A stretch of DNA of 10,940 nt from assembly GCA_003695085.1 (NCBI GenBank), contig RFIV01000173.1:1-10940 (forward strand), given 5' to 3'. The notes under the pieces are model-generated. The model did no database searches. It was not told the DNA's origin and saw only the letters and a list, made by a program, of their open reading frames with translations. This DNA is from Gammaproteobacteria bacterium. Lineage in GTDB: Bacteria > Pseudomonadota > Gammaproteobacteria > Pseudomonadales > Oleiphilaceae. This document shows positions 1 through 6,443 of the stretch, piece after piece (the first letter of the stretch is position 1; every line of letters starts with the position of its first letter). Both the position numbers and the translations under genes were made by a program.

Positions 1-846
1 GGTCTGGTGCAGCCTTCTGTGGGCAGTGATGACCGCGTTCACGCCATTGAGGCTCTCGCCGGTCACCAGTACCTGAAGGTTGCCCTTGTCCAGTGCATCC
101 AGGGCCCAGGGTGTAACGCCGATGCCTCCGATGAGGTAGCGTGATCTGTCCGGGCGTGGCGCGACGGCTTCGGCTGCCCCCTGAGCCATGGCGGCGTTGG
201 CCGCCCAGATAATGCGGGCTGAGGGAAAGTACTGAACGGCCCGGCTGATGACCCGCTGCGCCTCGGTCTCCTGCCAATGTGCGGTGACTGCTTCCCGGAC
301 TTTCACCACGCCTTGGGCATCTGCATCATGCAATCCATGCTGTCGCGCCAGCGACACCGGATCCAGGTGAGGCCCCGTCAGAGCCAGCGCTTCACGGGGC
401 GTGTTTTCCGGCAGGCGCGCAGCCAAGGTTTCAGCCAGCAGGCGCCCCGCTTCACGCTGATCCGGGCTCCAGTCGCCCCACCAGTGGATGTTTTCAGTCT
501 CGGGCTGCCAGCTGCCTCGGAAGGTAACCATGGGAATGCCGGCCCGGCTCAGCTGCTCCAGCGCCCATCCGGTATCGTGCCAGCCCGGTTCGATCATGGC
601 CACGTCCGGGCGGGCCGCAATCAGGGCACGTACTTGCTGCTGATAGTGCAGGTCGCTCTGCTCGGCGTAAAAGGCCCGGATATCATCGCCCATCTGCTGT
701 GCACAGGCCCGGGTGAGTGCCTCGAACTGGCGGAGGTCGGGCTGGGCGGCGTGCCCCTTGATCAGCAGGCCGTAGGTGGCCGCCGTTGCGGGGCCGGCCA
801 TCGTGGCGATGAGCAATGCGACGGACGGAGCGGTTCGGAGGTTCAT
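1..846 (-). CDS. Periplasmic binding protein, LacI/TorT-type (3' end cut off by window edge)
   Basis: An open frame of 282 codons runs from the ATG at 846 to the left edge without a stop. The N-terminus is a signal peptide: a short basic start (MNLR), a hydrophobic stretch of about residues 8-20 and a probable cut after ATA at about residue 22, so the product should be periplasmic. The rest reads like a type 1 periplasmic binding fold: YGLLIKG as first strand, a DWSPDQREAGRLLAETLA helix near residues 124-141, ALTGPHLDPVSLARQHGL near 154-171 and IIWAANAAMAQGAAEA near 208-223, as in sugar- and TorT-like binding proteins. No permease or ATPase gene is visible beside it. Its ATG overlaps the TGA of the upstream kinase gene (ATGA), which implies coupled translation and a role as ligand-sensing partner of that kinase, as TorT is for TorS. 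The ligand is unknown. An ABC uptake role remains possible if transporter genes lie to the left. Confidence 0.8.
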   Translation of the reverse strand, partial: MNLRTAPSVALLIATMAGPATAATYGLLIKGHAAQPDLRQFEALTRACAQQMGDDIRAFYAEQSDLHYQQQVRALIAARPDVAMIEPGWHDTGWALEQLSRAGIPMVTFRGSWQPETENIHWWGDWSPDQREAGRLLAETLAARLPENTPREALALTGPHLDPVSLARQHGLHDADAQGVVKVREAVTAHWQETEAQRVISRAVQYFPSARIIWAANAAMAQGAAEAVAPRPDRSRYLIGGIGVTPWALDALDKGNLQVLVTGESLNGVNAVITAHRRLHQT

Positions 847-2231
847 GCGGGGCGCCTTTTGATGGATACGCACAACCCGGAGCGATCCGGGCGGTTACGG
901 AAGTGTACCTCAAGATCATGCAGGCGCGCGATTTCCCGCACGATGGCCAGTCCTATGCCGGAGCCGGATCGGTGGCTGGTATCGCGGCCTGCGCGGTGAA
1001 AGCGCTGGGTGATGAGAGGAAGTTCGTCCTCTGCCAGTCCCGGGCCTTCATCGCAGATTTCGAGCTGACCCTCGTGTGCGAAAATCGAGACTGTGCTGCC
1101 TTCCGGGCTGTAACGCAGGGCGTTATCAATGAGGTTGCGCAGCAGGGCGAACAGCAGCGTTGGCTGCCCGGGCCAGACCAGGGCCTGGACGTTGCCATCA
1201 GTTCGGATACGCTGACGGTTACGCTGTGTGAGCGGCTCGAACTCGGAGATCAACTCGGCAATCATGTGATCCAGCCGGATGGGTTCCGGTTTGGTGAGTG
1301 ACGCCTGGGCATCCAGCCGTGCCAGAAATAGCAGTTGTTCTGCCAGGTGATGCAGGCGATCCAGTGCCCGGACGGCCTTTTCCAGGGTCTGGCGGCCCTT
1401 GGGGGCGTCCATCAGGCGTGAGGCGTTCTCCAGCTGGATGCGCAGCCCGGCCAGCGGGGTGCGCAGTTCGTGAGCGATATCGGCACTGACCTGTCGCTCC
1501 CGTTCTGCATGTTCACGCACGCGAATCAGCAAATCGTTGAGTGAAGCCACCAGGGGCTGAAGCTCGGCGGGCAATCCTTCTTCGTTCAGTGGCTCGAGGT
1601 TGGCGTAGCTGCGCCGGCGAACCTCCCGTGATACCTGATCAAGTGGGCGCAATCCAAGCCGAACGAGGCCAATAATGAGCAGGGCGATGGCCGGCAAGCC
1701 CATGGCCAGGGGAATGATGGCGTGCTCGGCAATCTCCAGTGTCAGCTCGTTGCGCACATCATCCCGTTGAGCCACCTGAATCCAAGCGTTCAGTTCCGGC
1801 GCCTGAAGTACAAAGACCCGCCACACCCGGTCATTGACTTCCACATCATGGAATCCGGCACTCATCCGCGGCAACTGACTTTGTCTGGCAGAACCGGACT
1901 GAACCAGCAGCCGGCCATCGGTGTGCCAGACTTCAAAGGCCAGTTTCTTTTCATATTTGTGGCCCAGTGTCGAGTACTCGGAGCCTGCATGCTCCAGAGG
2001 GCCCTCCGGATCATCATAAGTAAGCGGGTTGTCCCGCCGGGACAGGTCGTCCGCTTCCCGGGCAAGCAGGGCACGCAACAGGCGGGCCTGCTGAGCCATT
2101 TCCGCGTCGAACAGCTCTTCCACCTGCTCGGCCGTGTCGCGATAGTTGGCCCATCCGGCCAGCAGGCCTGCGACCAGCACCACGGACAGGATGCTGAGCA
2201 GCAAAAAACGGCGCAGGCTAGTCACTGGCAT
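843..2231 (-). CDS. QseC/PmrB-like membrane sensor histidine kinase
   Basis: The product, 462 residues, is an inner-membrane sensor kinase that phosphorylates the regulator encoded just upstream. In order: a first membrane helix at about residues 8-28; a periplasmic region of about 140 residues resembling the 2CSK_N sensor domain of QseC/TctE kinases (EEL FDAEMAQQARLL near 38-52); a second helix at about 171-193; a HAMP linker; an HisKA domain with phospho-acceptor His254 in ADIAHELRTPL; and an HATPase domain with N-box NLIDNALRY (366-374), G1 DEGPGL (394-399) and G2 GSGIGL (423-428). All catalytic motifs are present. I chose the ATG at 2231 (MPVTSLRR), which overlaps the regulator's stop by 14 nt and places a basic residue pair directly before the helix; an in-frame start 24 nt further upstream would only add eight residues. 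The gene overlaps the downstream binding-protein gene as ATGA. The stimulus is not evident from the sequence. Confidence 0.93.
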   Translation of the reverse strand: MPVTSLRRFLLLSILSVVLVAGLLAGWANYRDTAEQVEELFDAEMAQQARLLRALLAREADDLSRRDNPLTYDDPEGPLEHAGSEYSTLGHKYEKKLAFEVWHTDGRLLVQSGSARQSQLPRMSAGFHDVEVNDRVWRVFVLQAPELNAWIQVAQRDDVRNELTLEIAEHAIIPLAMGLPAIALLIIGLVRLGLRPLDQVSREVRRRSYANLEPLNEEGLPAELQPLVASLNDLLIRVREHAERERQVSADIAHELRTPLAGLRIQLENASRLMDAPKGRQTLEKAVRALDRLHHLAEQLLFLARLDAQASLTKPEPIRLDHMIAELISEFEPLTQRNRQRIRTDGNVQALVWPGQPTLLFALLRNLIDNALRYSPEGSTVSIFAHEGQLEICDEGPGLAEDELPLITQRFHRAGRDTSHRSGSGIGLAIVREIARLHDLEVHFRNRPDRSGLCVSIKRRPA

Positions 2232-2886
2232 CACGGAACCGGTACCCCACGCCACGGACTGTTTCGATCAGCGGGTATGCGAGTTTTTTGCGCAGGTGGT
2301 GAATGTGTACCTCCAGCGCATTGCTTTCCACATCCTCGCCCCAGCCATAGACCAGTTCTGTAATGCGGTCCTTGGACAGGACCTGGTTGCGGTGTCGGGC
2401 CAGTTCTTCCAGCAGCGCATATTCGCGGCGGGAGAGGTTGATGGGGGTGCCGTCAACGCGTACTTCGCGGGCACCGGTATCCAGCACCACGTGGTCGTTC
2501 AGTTGCAGGATGTTGGAGGCTGACCCGCTGCGACGGCGCATCAGAGCGCGCAGGCGTGCCTGCAGTTCTTCGAAGGCAAAGGGCTTGATCAGATAATCGT
2601 CGGCACCTGCGTCGAGACCGCTCACCCGGTCTTCGGTCTCATCCCGGGCAGTCAGGATCAGGACCGGCAGGTCATGGTGATTTTCGCGAATCGTCCGGAG
2701 CACGGTCAGGCCGTCCATGCGTGGCAGGCCCAGATCCAGCACCATGATATCGAAAGTCTCCGATGAAATCGCGTGCACGGCCGACACACCATCCTGTACC
2801 CAGTCGACCGTTTCACCGGCCATGTCCAGGGCATCGCGCAATCCGTCTCCCAGAATGTCGTCATCTTCTACCAGTAAAATGCGCAT
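2218..2886 (-). CDS. OmpR-family response regulator, QseB/PmrA-like
   Basis: This is a DNA-binding response regulator of 222 residues, the usual length for the family. The receiver domain (1-118) has the acidic pair E7-D8, phospho-acceptor Asp51 in MVLDLGLPRMDG, Thr79 and Lys101 in the KPF motif. The winged-helix DNA-binding domain (about 127-217) shows the typical LSRREYALLEELARHRNQVLSK, NALEVHIHHLRKKL and ETVRGVGYRF segments, the pattern of the QseB/PmrA/TctD branch. The ATG at 2886 gives the family's standard MRILLVEDDD start; a TTG at 2898 would add four residues but lies directly against the purine-rich AAGGGGG stretch, leaving no spacer. It is first in an overlapping unit with the kinase and the periplasmic binding protein. 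A perfect CTTAAG direct repeat upstream matches the known binding pattern of this regulator class, so autoregulation is likely. Exact orthology to QseB or PmrA cannot be claimed. Confidence 0.94.
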   Translation of the reverse strand: MRILLVEDDDILGDGLRDALDMAGETVDWVQDGVSAVHAISSETFDIMVLDLGLPRMDGLTVLRTIRENHHDLPVLILTARDETEDRVSGLDAGADDYLIKPFAFEELQARLRALMRRRSGSASNILQLNDHVVLDTGAREVRVDGTPINLSRREYALLEELARHRNQVLSKDRITELVYGWGEDVESNALEVHIHHLRKKLAYPLIETVRGVGYRFRDASD

Positions 2887-2949
2887 GGGTGCAGCCAACC
2901 CCCTTCTTCAAACGGACAGACGTGTGTGAGTTTACCCTAAAACAGAATC

Positions 2950-2966
2950 CTTAAGCGGCCCTTAAG
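2950..2966 (-). promoter_or_regulatory. Predicted QseB/PmrA-type box (CTTAAG-N5-CTTAAG)
   Basis: Two perfect CTTAAG hexamers lie 11 bp apart start to start, separated by five bases. This is the spacing of the direct-repeat boxes bound by PmrA and QseB. The site lies 63 bp before the regulator's ATG, and a poor -10 candidate, TAGGGT (2939-2934 on the minus strand), follows ten bases downstream, an arrangement in which the box replaces or overlaps the -35 region. Each hexamer is its own reverse complement, so the box has no intrinsic orientation; it is assigned to the minus-strand unit because of proximity. Confidence 0.7.
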
Positions 2967-3071
2967 GCAAGGGGTGGTGGGCAGGAGTGTGCCGGAGATC
3001 CGGGTTTGAGGCGATGGCGGCGAGGATACACCAGACAGAAAGGCACGCACACATGGCAGCGCTGCGCAAAA

Positions 3072-3104
3072 GAGTATAATATTATGCTCATATAGTATTT
3101 TGAG
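3072..3104. promoter_or_regulatory. AT-rich double dyad, putative operator of the rhodanese unit
   Basis: GAG, CTC and GAG triplets occur at 3072, 3087 and 3102, exactly 15 bp apart, each pair enclosing 12 AT-rich bases. The first half, GAGTATAATATTATGCTC, is an 18-bp inverted repeat with a single mismatched pair; the second (3087-3104) is a weaker dyad that shares the CTC. The array covers the TATAAT box and reaches the ribosome binding site of the rhodanese gene. Its placement suits a repressor that blocks RNA polymerase. ArsR-family sulfur regulators such as BigR/SqrR act on AT-rich dyads before rhodanese or sulfide genes, but the regulator here is not identified. Confidence 0.5.
3075..3080 (+). 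promoter_or_regulatory. Predicted -10 box (TATAAT) for the rhodanese unit
   Basis: A consensus TATAAT lies 35 bp before the rhodanese ATG. No good -35 match is found at 16-19 bp spacing (CATGGC is at 17 bp), so the promoter may be weak, activator-dependent, or relieved by loss of a repressor bound at the overlapping dyad. Confidence 0.5.
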
Positions 3105-3114
3105 GGGTGTAATC

Positions 3115-3486
3115 ATGCTGAAGAGCCTTCAGGAACGCGTGGCGGAGGCCAAGCGCCATTGTACCTGCCTGTCCGTGGAAGAAGCCGAGCGTCTGGTGCG
3201 GGAAACACCGGGCGTGATCCTGCTGGATGTGCGCGAACCGGGTGAACATCAGATGGATGCGGTGCAGGGCTTTATCAACATACCGCGGGGCGTGCTGGAG
3301 ATGAAACTCCCGGAACTGTGCCCGCACCCGGATCATCCCATTCTCATGCACTGTGCTACGGGTGGGCGTGCGGCGCTGTCTGCCGAGGCACTGAAGGCCA
3401 TGGGCTACCGCAATGTTCATATCATTGATGCCACCTTTGATGCTCTGAAAGCACGCTGGGGCCAGGCCGATGACGGTCAAGATTGA
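3115..3486 (+). CDS. Single-domain rhodanese-like sulfurtransferase
   Basis: The product has 123 residues and no signal peptide, so it should act in the cytoplasm. It carries one rhodanese domain: VILLDVREPGEHQMDAVQGFINIPRG (residues 34-59, split here as the CH2A-like VILLDVREPGEH and the GFINIPRG turn) and the active-site loop HCATGGRAA with Cys80 as the persulfide-carrying residue. The six-residue loop CATGGR is typical of sulfur-carrying single-domain rhodaneses. An N-terminal extension holds a Cys-Thr-Cys pair (Cys16, Cys18) of unknown role. The ATG at 3115 is chosen because GAGGGG (3102-3107) lies seven bases before it; a TTG at 3100 would bury that site. The gene overlaps the next, a DsbA-fold gene, by 17 nt and so forms a unit with it. 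The likely role is transfer of sulfane sulfur to the partner or another acceptor; the substrate is not known. Confidence 0.9.
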   Translation: MLKSLQERVAEAKRHCTCLSVEEAERLVRETPGVILLDVREPGEHQMDAVQGFINIPRGVLEMKLPELCPHPDHPILMHCATGGRAALSAEALKAMGYRNVHIIDATFDALKARWGQADDGQD

Positions 3487-4135
3487 TGTCTTTGTCGATG
3501 TGCTGTGCGTTTGGGCGTGGGTTTCGGGCATCCGCGTGCGGGAAGTGCATCAGACATTCGGAGATCAGGTGGCCATCGACTGGCATGTGCTGAACCTGTT
3601 TGGCTGTACCGAGAAACGCATTGGTCAGGGATGGGCTGACAAGGGCAGCTATGAAGGCTTCGGAAGGCATGTTCACCACGTGTGTGAAAGCTTCGATCAC
3701 GTCACCCCCAGTAAGTGCATCTGGCAGGAGGTGCGCCCGTGCAGCTCCCTGCCGGCACACCTGTGGCTGAAGGCAGCGGAGCACGTGGCGCGTCAGAGTG
3801 GACAGCCAGTGTGCACCGGTGACTGGCTGGCGGCCGTACAAGAGGCATTTTTCGCTCAGGGGCAGGACATCAGTCAGGAAGCTGTGCTGGTGGAGGTGTT
3901 CACCGGTCTGAGGCTGGACGAGTCGGCGCTGCGGGCAGCACTGGCGACCGGTGAGCCCGGAGCAGCCGTGGCACGGGATCTGGCGCTGGCCGAGGAATAC
4001 CGGTTGCGAGGCAGTCCGTCCTATGTGCTGAACGAGGGGCGGCAAGTGCTGTTCGGTAATGTGGGTTACCGGATTATCGAGGCCAACATACAGGAAATTC
4101 TCAACCGCCCCGGAGACATTGCCTCCTGGTGCTGA
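3470..4135 (+). CDS. DsbA/FrnE-fold protein with a single-cysteine active site
   Basis: The 221-residue product has the FrnE/2-hydroxychromene-2-carboxylate isomerase-like DsbA layout: a first strand IDVFVDVLCVWAW (5-17), a long helical insert, and the cis-proline region RGSPSYVLN (180-188, Pro183), followed by a C-terminal helix. There is no signal peptide, so it should be cytoplasmic. In FrnE-type thiol oxidoreductases the motif after the first strand is usually CPWC; here it is Cys13-Val-Trp-Ala, so the resolving cysteine is missing. Other cysteines are at 46, 72, 83, 91 and 115, and the chain ends in Trp-Cys (Cys221). A lone active-site cysteine argues against ordinary disulfide exchange and for glutathione-type or persulfide chemistry. 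The ATG at 3470 lies inside the rhodanese gene and directly precedes the first strand. The close coupling to a rhodanese suggests it handles the sulfur that the rhodanese carries. The gene ends 10 bp from the end of the convergent nosL. Confidence 0.8.
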   Translation: MTVKIDVFVDVLCVWAWVSGIRVREVHQTFGDQVAIDWHVLNLFGCTEKRIGQGWADKGSYEGFGRHVHHVCESFDHVTPSKCIWQEVRPCSSLPAHLWLKAAEHVARQSGQPVCTGDWLAAVQEAFFAQGQDISQEAVLVEVFTGLRLDESALRAALATGEPGAAVARDLALAEEYRLRGSPSYVLNEGRQVLFGNVGYRIIEANIQEILNRPGDIASWC

Positions 4136-4145
4136 GGCGCCCTGT

Positions 4146-4700
4146 TCAGTGCGCCCCGTGTGCCATGTCCTTCATCTCACCGTGGCCGTGCGGGGCCTCG
4201 GTGAGGGTGTTCAGGGTTTCCAGCGTGATGGCATCAAAGCGGATGACATGACCGCCATGCTGTTGTGCAAACGCGCGGGCAGCGGCTTCTTCCGAGAAGC
4301 TGGCCAGCGTGGGGCCCATGGCACCCTTCATGGATGAGCCGGTCACGTACCAGGCGTTTCTGCCGTCGATCATGTGGCGGTCATCGGGGTGTTGCCAGTC
4401 ACTGCGTGCCATGTCATGCACATAGAAGGCGGCCACCTGATTCCGGTTCTCCGGCTGCAGCATCCAGGCCAGCAGATCCCGGGTGGAACAGAACTTGTGA
4501 ATCTGCCCCTGCCGGGAAGCCACTTCTCCCTTGGGGCCGGGGAAGTTCTGGATGGCCATCCCGCAAAGATGACACTCGTCGGCATCCGTAATGGGCTGTG
4601 GCGGGAGCGCGGCACTTCCCTGGGCCGGGCCGGTTTCACCGCAGGCCACCAGAAAGCCGGTGAAGAGAGCCACGATCAGAAACTTGAACGGTGCCATCAT
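4146..4700 (-). CDS. nosL: NosL, outer-face lipoprotein copper chaperone for N2O reductase
   Basis: The product, 184 residues, starts with a lipoprotein signal (FKFLIVALFTGFLVAC, lipid-modified Cys20). The mature protein has the NosL Cu(I) site ECHLCGM (Cys43, Cys46, Met48) and the conserved Met of GSSMKGAMGP (124) region. NosL delivers copper to the NosDFY machinery for maturation of the CuZ centre. The C-terminal 16 residues (from about 169) are rich in His and Met (HGHGEMKDMAHGAH), which may add a metal-binding tail. The start is set by AAGGAG at 4709-4714: the ATG at 4700 is eight bases away, while the ATG at 4706 is only two bases away; a third ATG at 4697 is also possible. It follows nosY by 22 bp and is the last gene of the operon; no clear terminator follows and the convergent neighbour's stop is 10 bp away. 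Confidence 0.94.
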   Translation of the reverse strand: MMAPFKFLIVALFTGFLVACGETGPAQGSAALPPQPITDADECHLCGMAIQNFPGPKGEVASRQGQIHKFCSTRDLLAWMLQPENRNQVAAFYVHDMARSDWQHPDDRHMIDGRNAWYVTGSSMKGAMGPTLASFSEEAAARAFAQQHGGHVIRFDAITLETLNTLTEAPHGHGEMKDMAHGAH

Positions 4701-4708
4701 TTCCATTT

Positions 4709-4714
4709 CTCCTT
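4709..4714 (-). promoter_or_regulatory. Ribosome binding site of nosL (AAGGAG)
   Basis: A full AAGGAG lies in the nosY-nosL gap. Its distance of eight bases to the ATG at 4700 selects that start among three nearby in-frame ATG codons. Confidence 0.75.
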
Positions 4715-4722
4715 GTAGACGG

Positions 4723-5544
4723 TTACACATGGCGCGTGCGAAAGCGACGCAGGGCCAGTAGCAGAGGGAGTGCCCCCCACACCAGCAAGGCTCCCCACTG
4801 CAGCAATGGCTGCCGGGGCAGGCCATCGCCGAGTGCCAGGACGCCGGTGAGGGCGCCCTGCGCATCATTGAGGCTGAGCAGGCGGTAGATGTCGGTCGGA
4901 TTGGCCAGCAGCAGCCAGGGCAGGGTATCGGATAGCACATGCCCTTCGGTCGCCACCAGCACGGCGAGCAAAATCAGGTCGAACAGCAGGACCATGATGA
5001 ACCAGACCCCCAGTGCCACGCCGCCGGCGGTGGATTTCTCCGAGACGTAAACGCTGATGAGGTAGCCCAGTGCCAGGCAGACCCATCCGAGCAGGAGGCT
5101 GGCCAGGGTGAAGCGCCCAAAGGCCATCAGAACAGTTGACGCGTCCAGATCGCTCAGTCCCAGCAGGGCAAGGGCCGCCACAGCAAAACCGGCGGACATG
5201 GCGATGGCCAGCAGCAAGGCATGTCCGAGGTATTTGCCCAGCAGGAGGGTGGTGCGGTTCAGCGGATAGGCCAGCAACAGCAGCAGCGTGCCCTGTTCGT
5301 CCTCGCCGACGATGGCGTCATAGGCGAGCATGAGTGCCATCAAGGGAACCAGAAAGGTGGTCAGGGAGGCCAGGGAGGCCAGTGTGGCCGGCAGATTGGT
5401 AATCCCTACCGTACCCGATGCGGCGCCGCCGAACAGGGTGATGGCCAGCGCCAGGCCCGTAAAGACCAGCGTGGCGGCGATGAGCCAGCGGTTGCGCAGG
5501 CTGTCGCGCAGTTCCTTGGAGGCTATGACGAGCAGGGGGGTCAC
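4723..5544 (-). CDS. nosY: NosY, membrane subunit of the NosDFY ABC transporter
   Basis: The protein of 273 residues is an ABC-2 type permease with six predicted membrane segments at about 20-40, 54-79, 100-130, 140-167, 177-200 and 247-268, the usual size for NosY. It pairs with the ATPase NosF and the periplasmic NosD; the complex is required to assemble the sulfide-bridged copper centre CuZ of NosZ. The short cytoplasmic EDEQGTLLLLLAYP stretch after the second helix is the coupling segment typical of this permease family. Translation starts at a GTG (5544) that overlaps the nosF stop as GTGA, which implies coupling to nosF. The nosL gene follows 22 bp later. Confidence 0.95.
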   Translation of the reverse strand: MTPLLVIASKELRDSLRNRWLIAATLVFTGLALAITLFGGAASGTVGITNLPATLASLASLTTFLVPLMALMLAYDAIVGEDEQGTLLLLLAYPLNRTTLLLGKYLGHALLLAIAMSAGFAVAALALLGLSDLDASTVLMAFGRFTLASLLLGWVCLALGYLISVYVSEKSTAGGVALGVWFIMVLLFDLILLAVLVATEGHVLSDTLPWLLLANPTDIYRLLSLNDAQGALTGVLALGDGLPRQPLLQWGALLVWGALPLLLALRRFRTRHV

Positions 5545-6443
5545 GGGTTCAGTCCTCCATGTTGCTGCATGAAATGGCAGTACAGGTCTTCCAGCGAGGG
5601 GGCATGCACTTCTACGTCCTGTGGGTGGTGATCGAGCAAGGCTGCCAGGCGATCCAGCTTGTGGTGTTCGTCCACATCCAGCTCCAGCCCATGGGCGTTG
5701 ACCTGACGGATGATGTCGTCACTGAACTGGCGCTGCACCGCTTCCCGGTCGGCCAGCCCGCGCACGCGGATCTGTACCGGAAGATTGGCCTGCCGCCGCA
5801 ACTCGGGTACGCTGCCCTGCACCACCATCTGTCCGTCAGAGAGGATGGCGACATTATCCAGATAGCGTTCTATACCGGGCAGCACATGGGAGCACAGGAC
5901 GACCGCCGTCCCGTTGGCGCGCAGCTCGTTGAGCCGCTGGTAAAGATCCCGGGTGGCGACCGGGTCCAGGCCGACCGTCGGCTCGTCGAGAATCAGCAGG
6001 CGCGGTTGACCGAGCAGTGCCTGCGCCAGCCCCAGTCGCTGCATCATGCCCTTGGACCAGGTGCGCACCTTGCGATCCGCTGCATGGCCCAGCCCCACCG
6101 TTTCGAGCGTGCGTCGGGCTTGCGCCGGGGGAACGCCCTTCAGCCGGGCAAAATATTCGATGGACTCACGGCCGGTGAGGTGCGGATAGAAGCGTACGTT
6201 TTCAGGCAGATAACCGATGTTTTTTCGACTATCAGCGCTGTCCGGCCTGTTCCCGAGAACAGTGACGTCTCCCTGCGACGGGGTGAGCAGTCCCAGCATC
6301 AGCTTGATGGTGGTCGTCTTGCCGGCACCATTGTGACCCAGCAGGCCAAGCATTTCACCCGGCCCCAGCGTCAGCGACAGGTTTTCGACTCCGGCACCGT
6401 TACCGTACCGGAAGGTCACCGAGGATAAGTTCAGAATGGTCAT
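5541..6443 (-). CDS. nosF: NosF, ATPase subunit of the NosDFY ABC transporter
   Basis: This ABC ATPase has 300 residues. Walker A is GHNGAGKT (36-43), the signature motif is WSKGMMQR (129-136), Walker B is LLILDEP (149-155) and the switch histidine is His186. The residue at the Q-loop position is in YLPEN (79-82), where Glu stands in place of Gln, as is common in NosF and related ABC-2 ATPases. The C-terminal 90 residues form the extra domain that follows the core in this family. It energises NosY and NosD for CuZ maturation in the periplasm. Its ATG overlaps the nosD stop (ATGA) and its stop overlaps the nosY GTG, so nosD, nosF and nosY are made as a translationally coupled set. Confidence 0.96.
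   Translation of the reverse strand: MTILNLSSVTFRYGNGAGVENLSLTLGPGEMLGLLGHNGAGKTTTIKLMLGLLTPSQGDVTVLGNRPDSADSRKNIGYLPENVRFYPHLTGRESIEYFARLKGVPPAQARRTLETVGLGHAADRKVRTWSKGMMQRLGLAQALLGQPRLLILDEPTVGLDPVATRDLYQRLNELRANGTAVVLCSHVLPGIERYLDNVAILSDGQMVVQGSVPELRRQANLPVQIRVRGLADREAVQRQFSDDIIRQVNAHGLELDVDEHHKLDRLAALLDHHPQDVEVHAPSLEDLYCHFMQQHGGLNP

Noticed and set aside
277..999. Plus-strand open frames opposite the binding protein and kinase genes
   Set aside because: The minus strand carries a continuous signal-peptide-bearing protein and a full kinase with all motifs; the plus-strand translations resemble no family and have no ribosome binding site.
3056..3065. GCAGCGCTGC palindrome upstream of the rhodanese -10 box
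   Set aside because: It is a perfect but short 10-bp palindrome, and such GC-rich palindromes are frequent by chance in DNA of this composition; it does not extend on either side.
2967..3071. Possible small gene or RNA in the divergent intergenic region
   Set aside because: No open frame with a ribosome binding site, no strong hairpin with a T-run and no promoter were seen here beyond the sites already listed.
4136..4155. GGCGC/GCGCC inverted repeat between the convergent genes as a bidirectional terminator
   Set aside because: The stem is only five base pairs with a ten-base loop, and neither side is followed by a T-run.
5559..6428. A 289-codon open frame antisense to nosF
   Set aside because: It is in the same back-to-back codon register as nosF and is explained by the same codon avoidance; no recognised motif.
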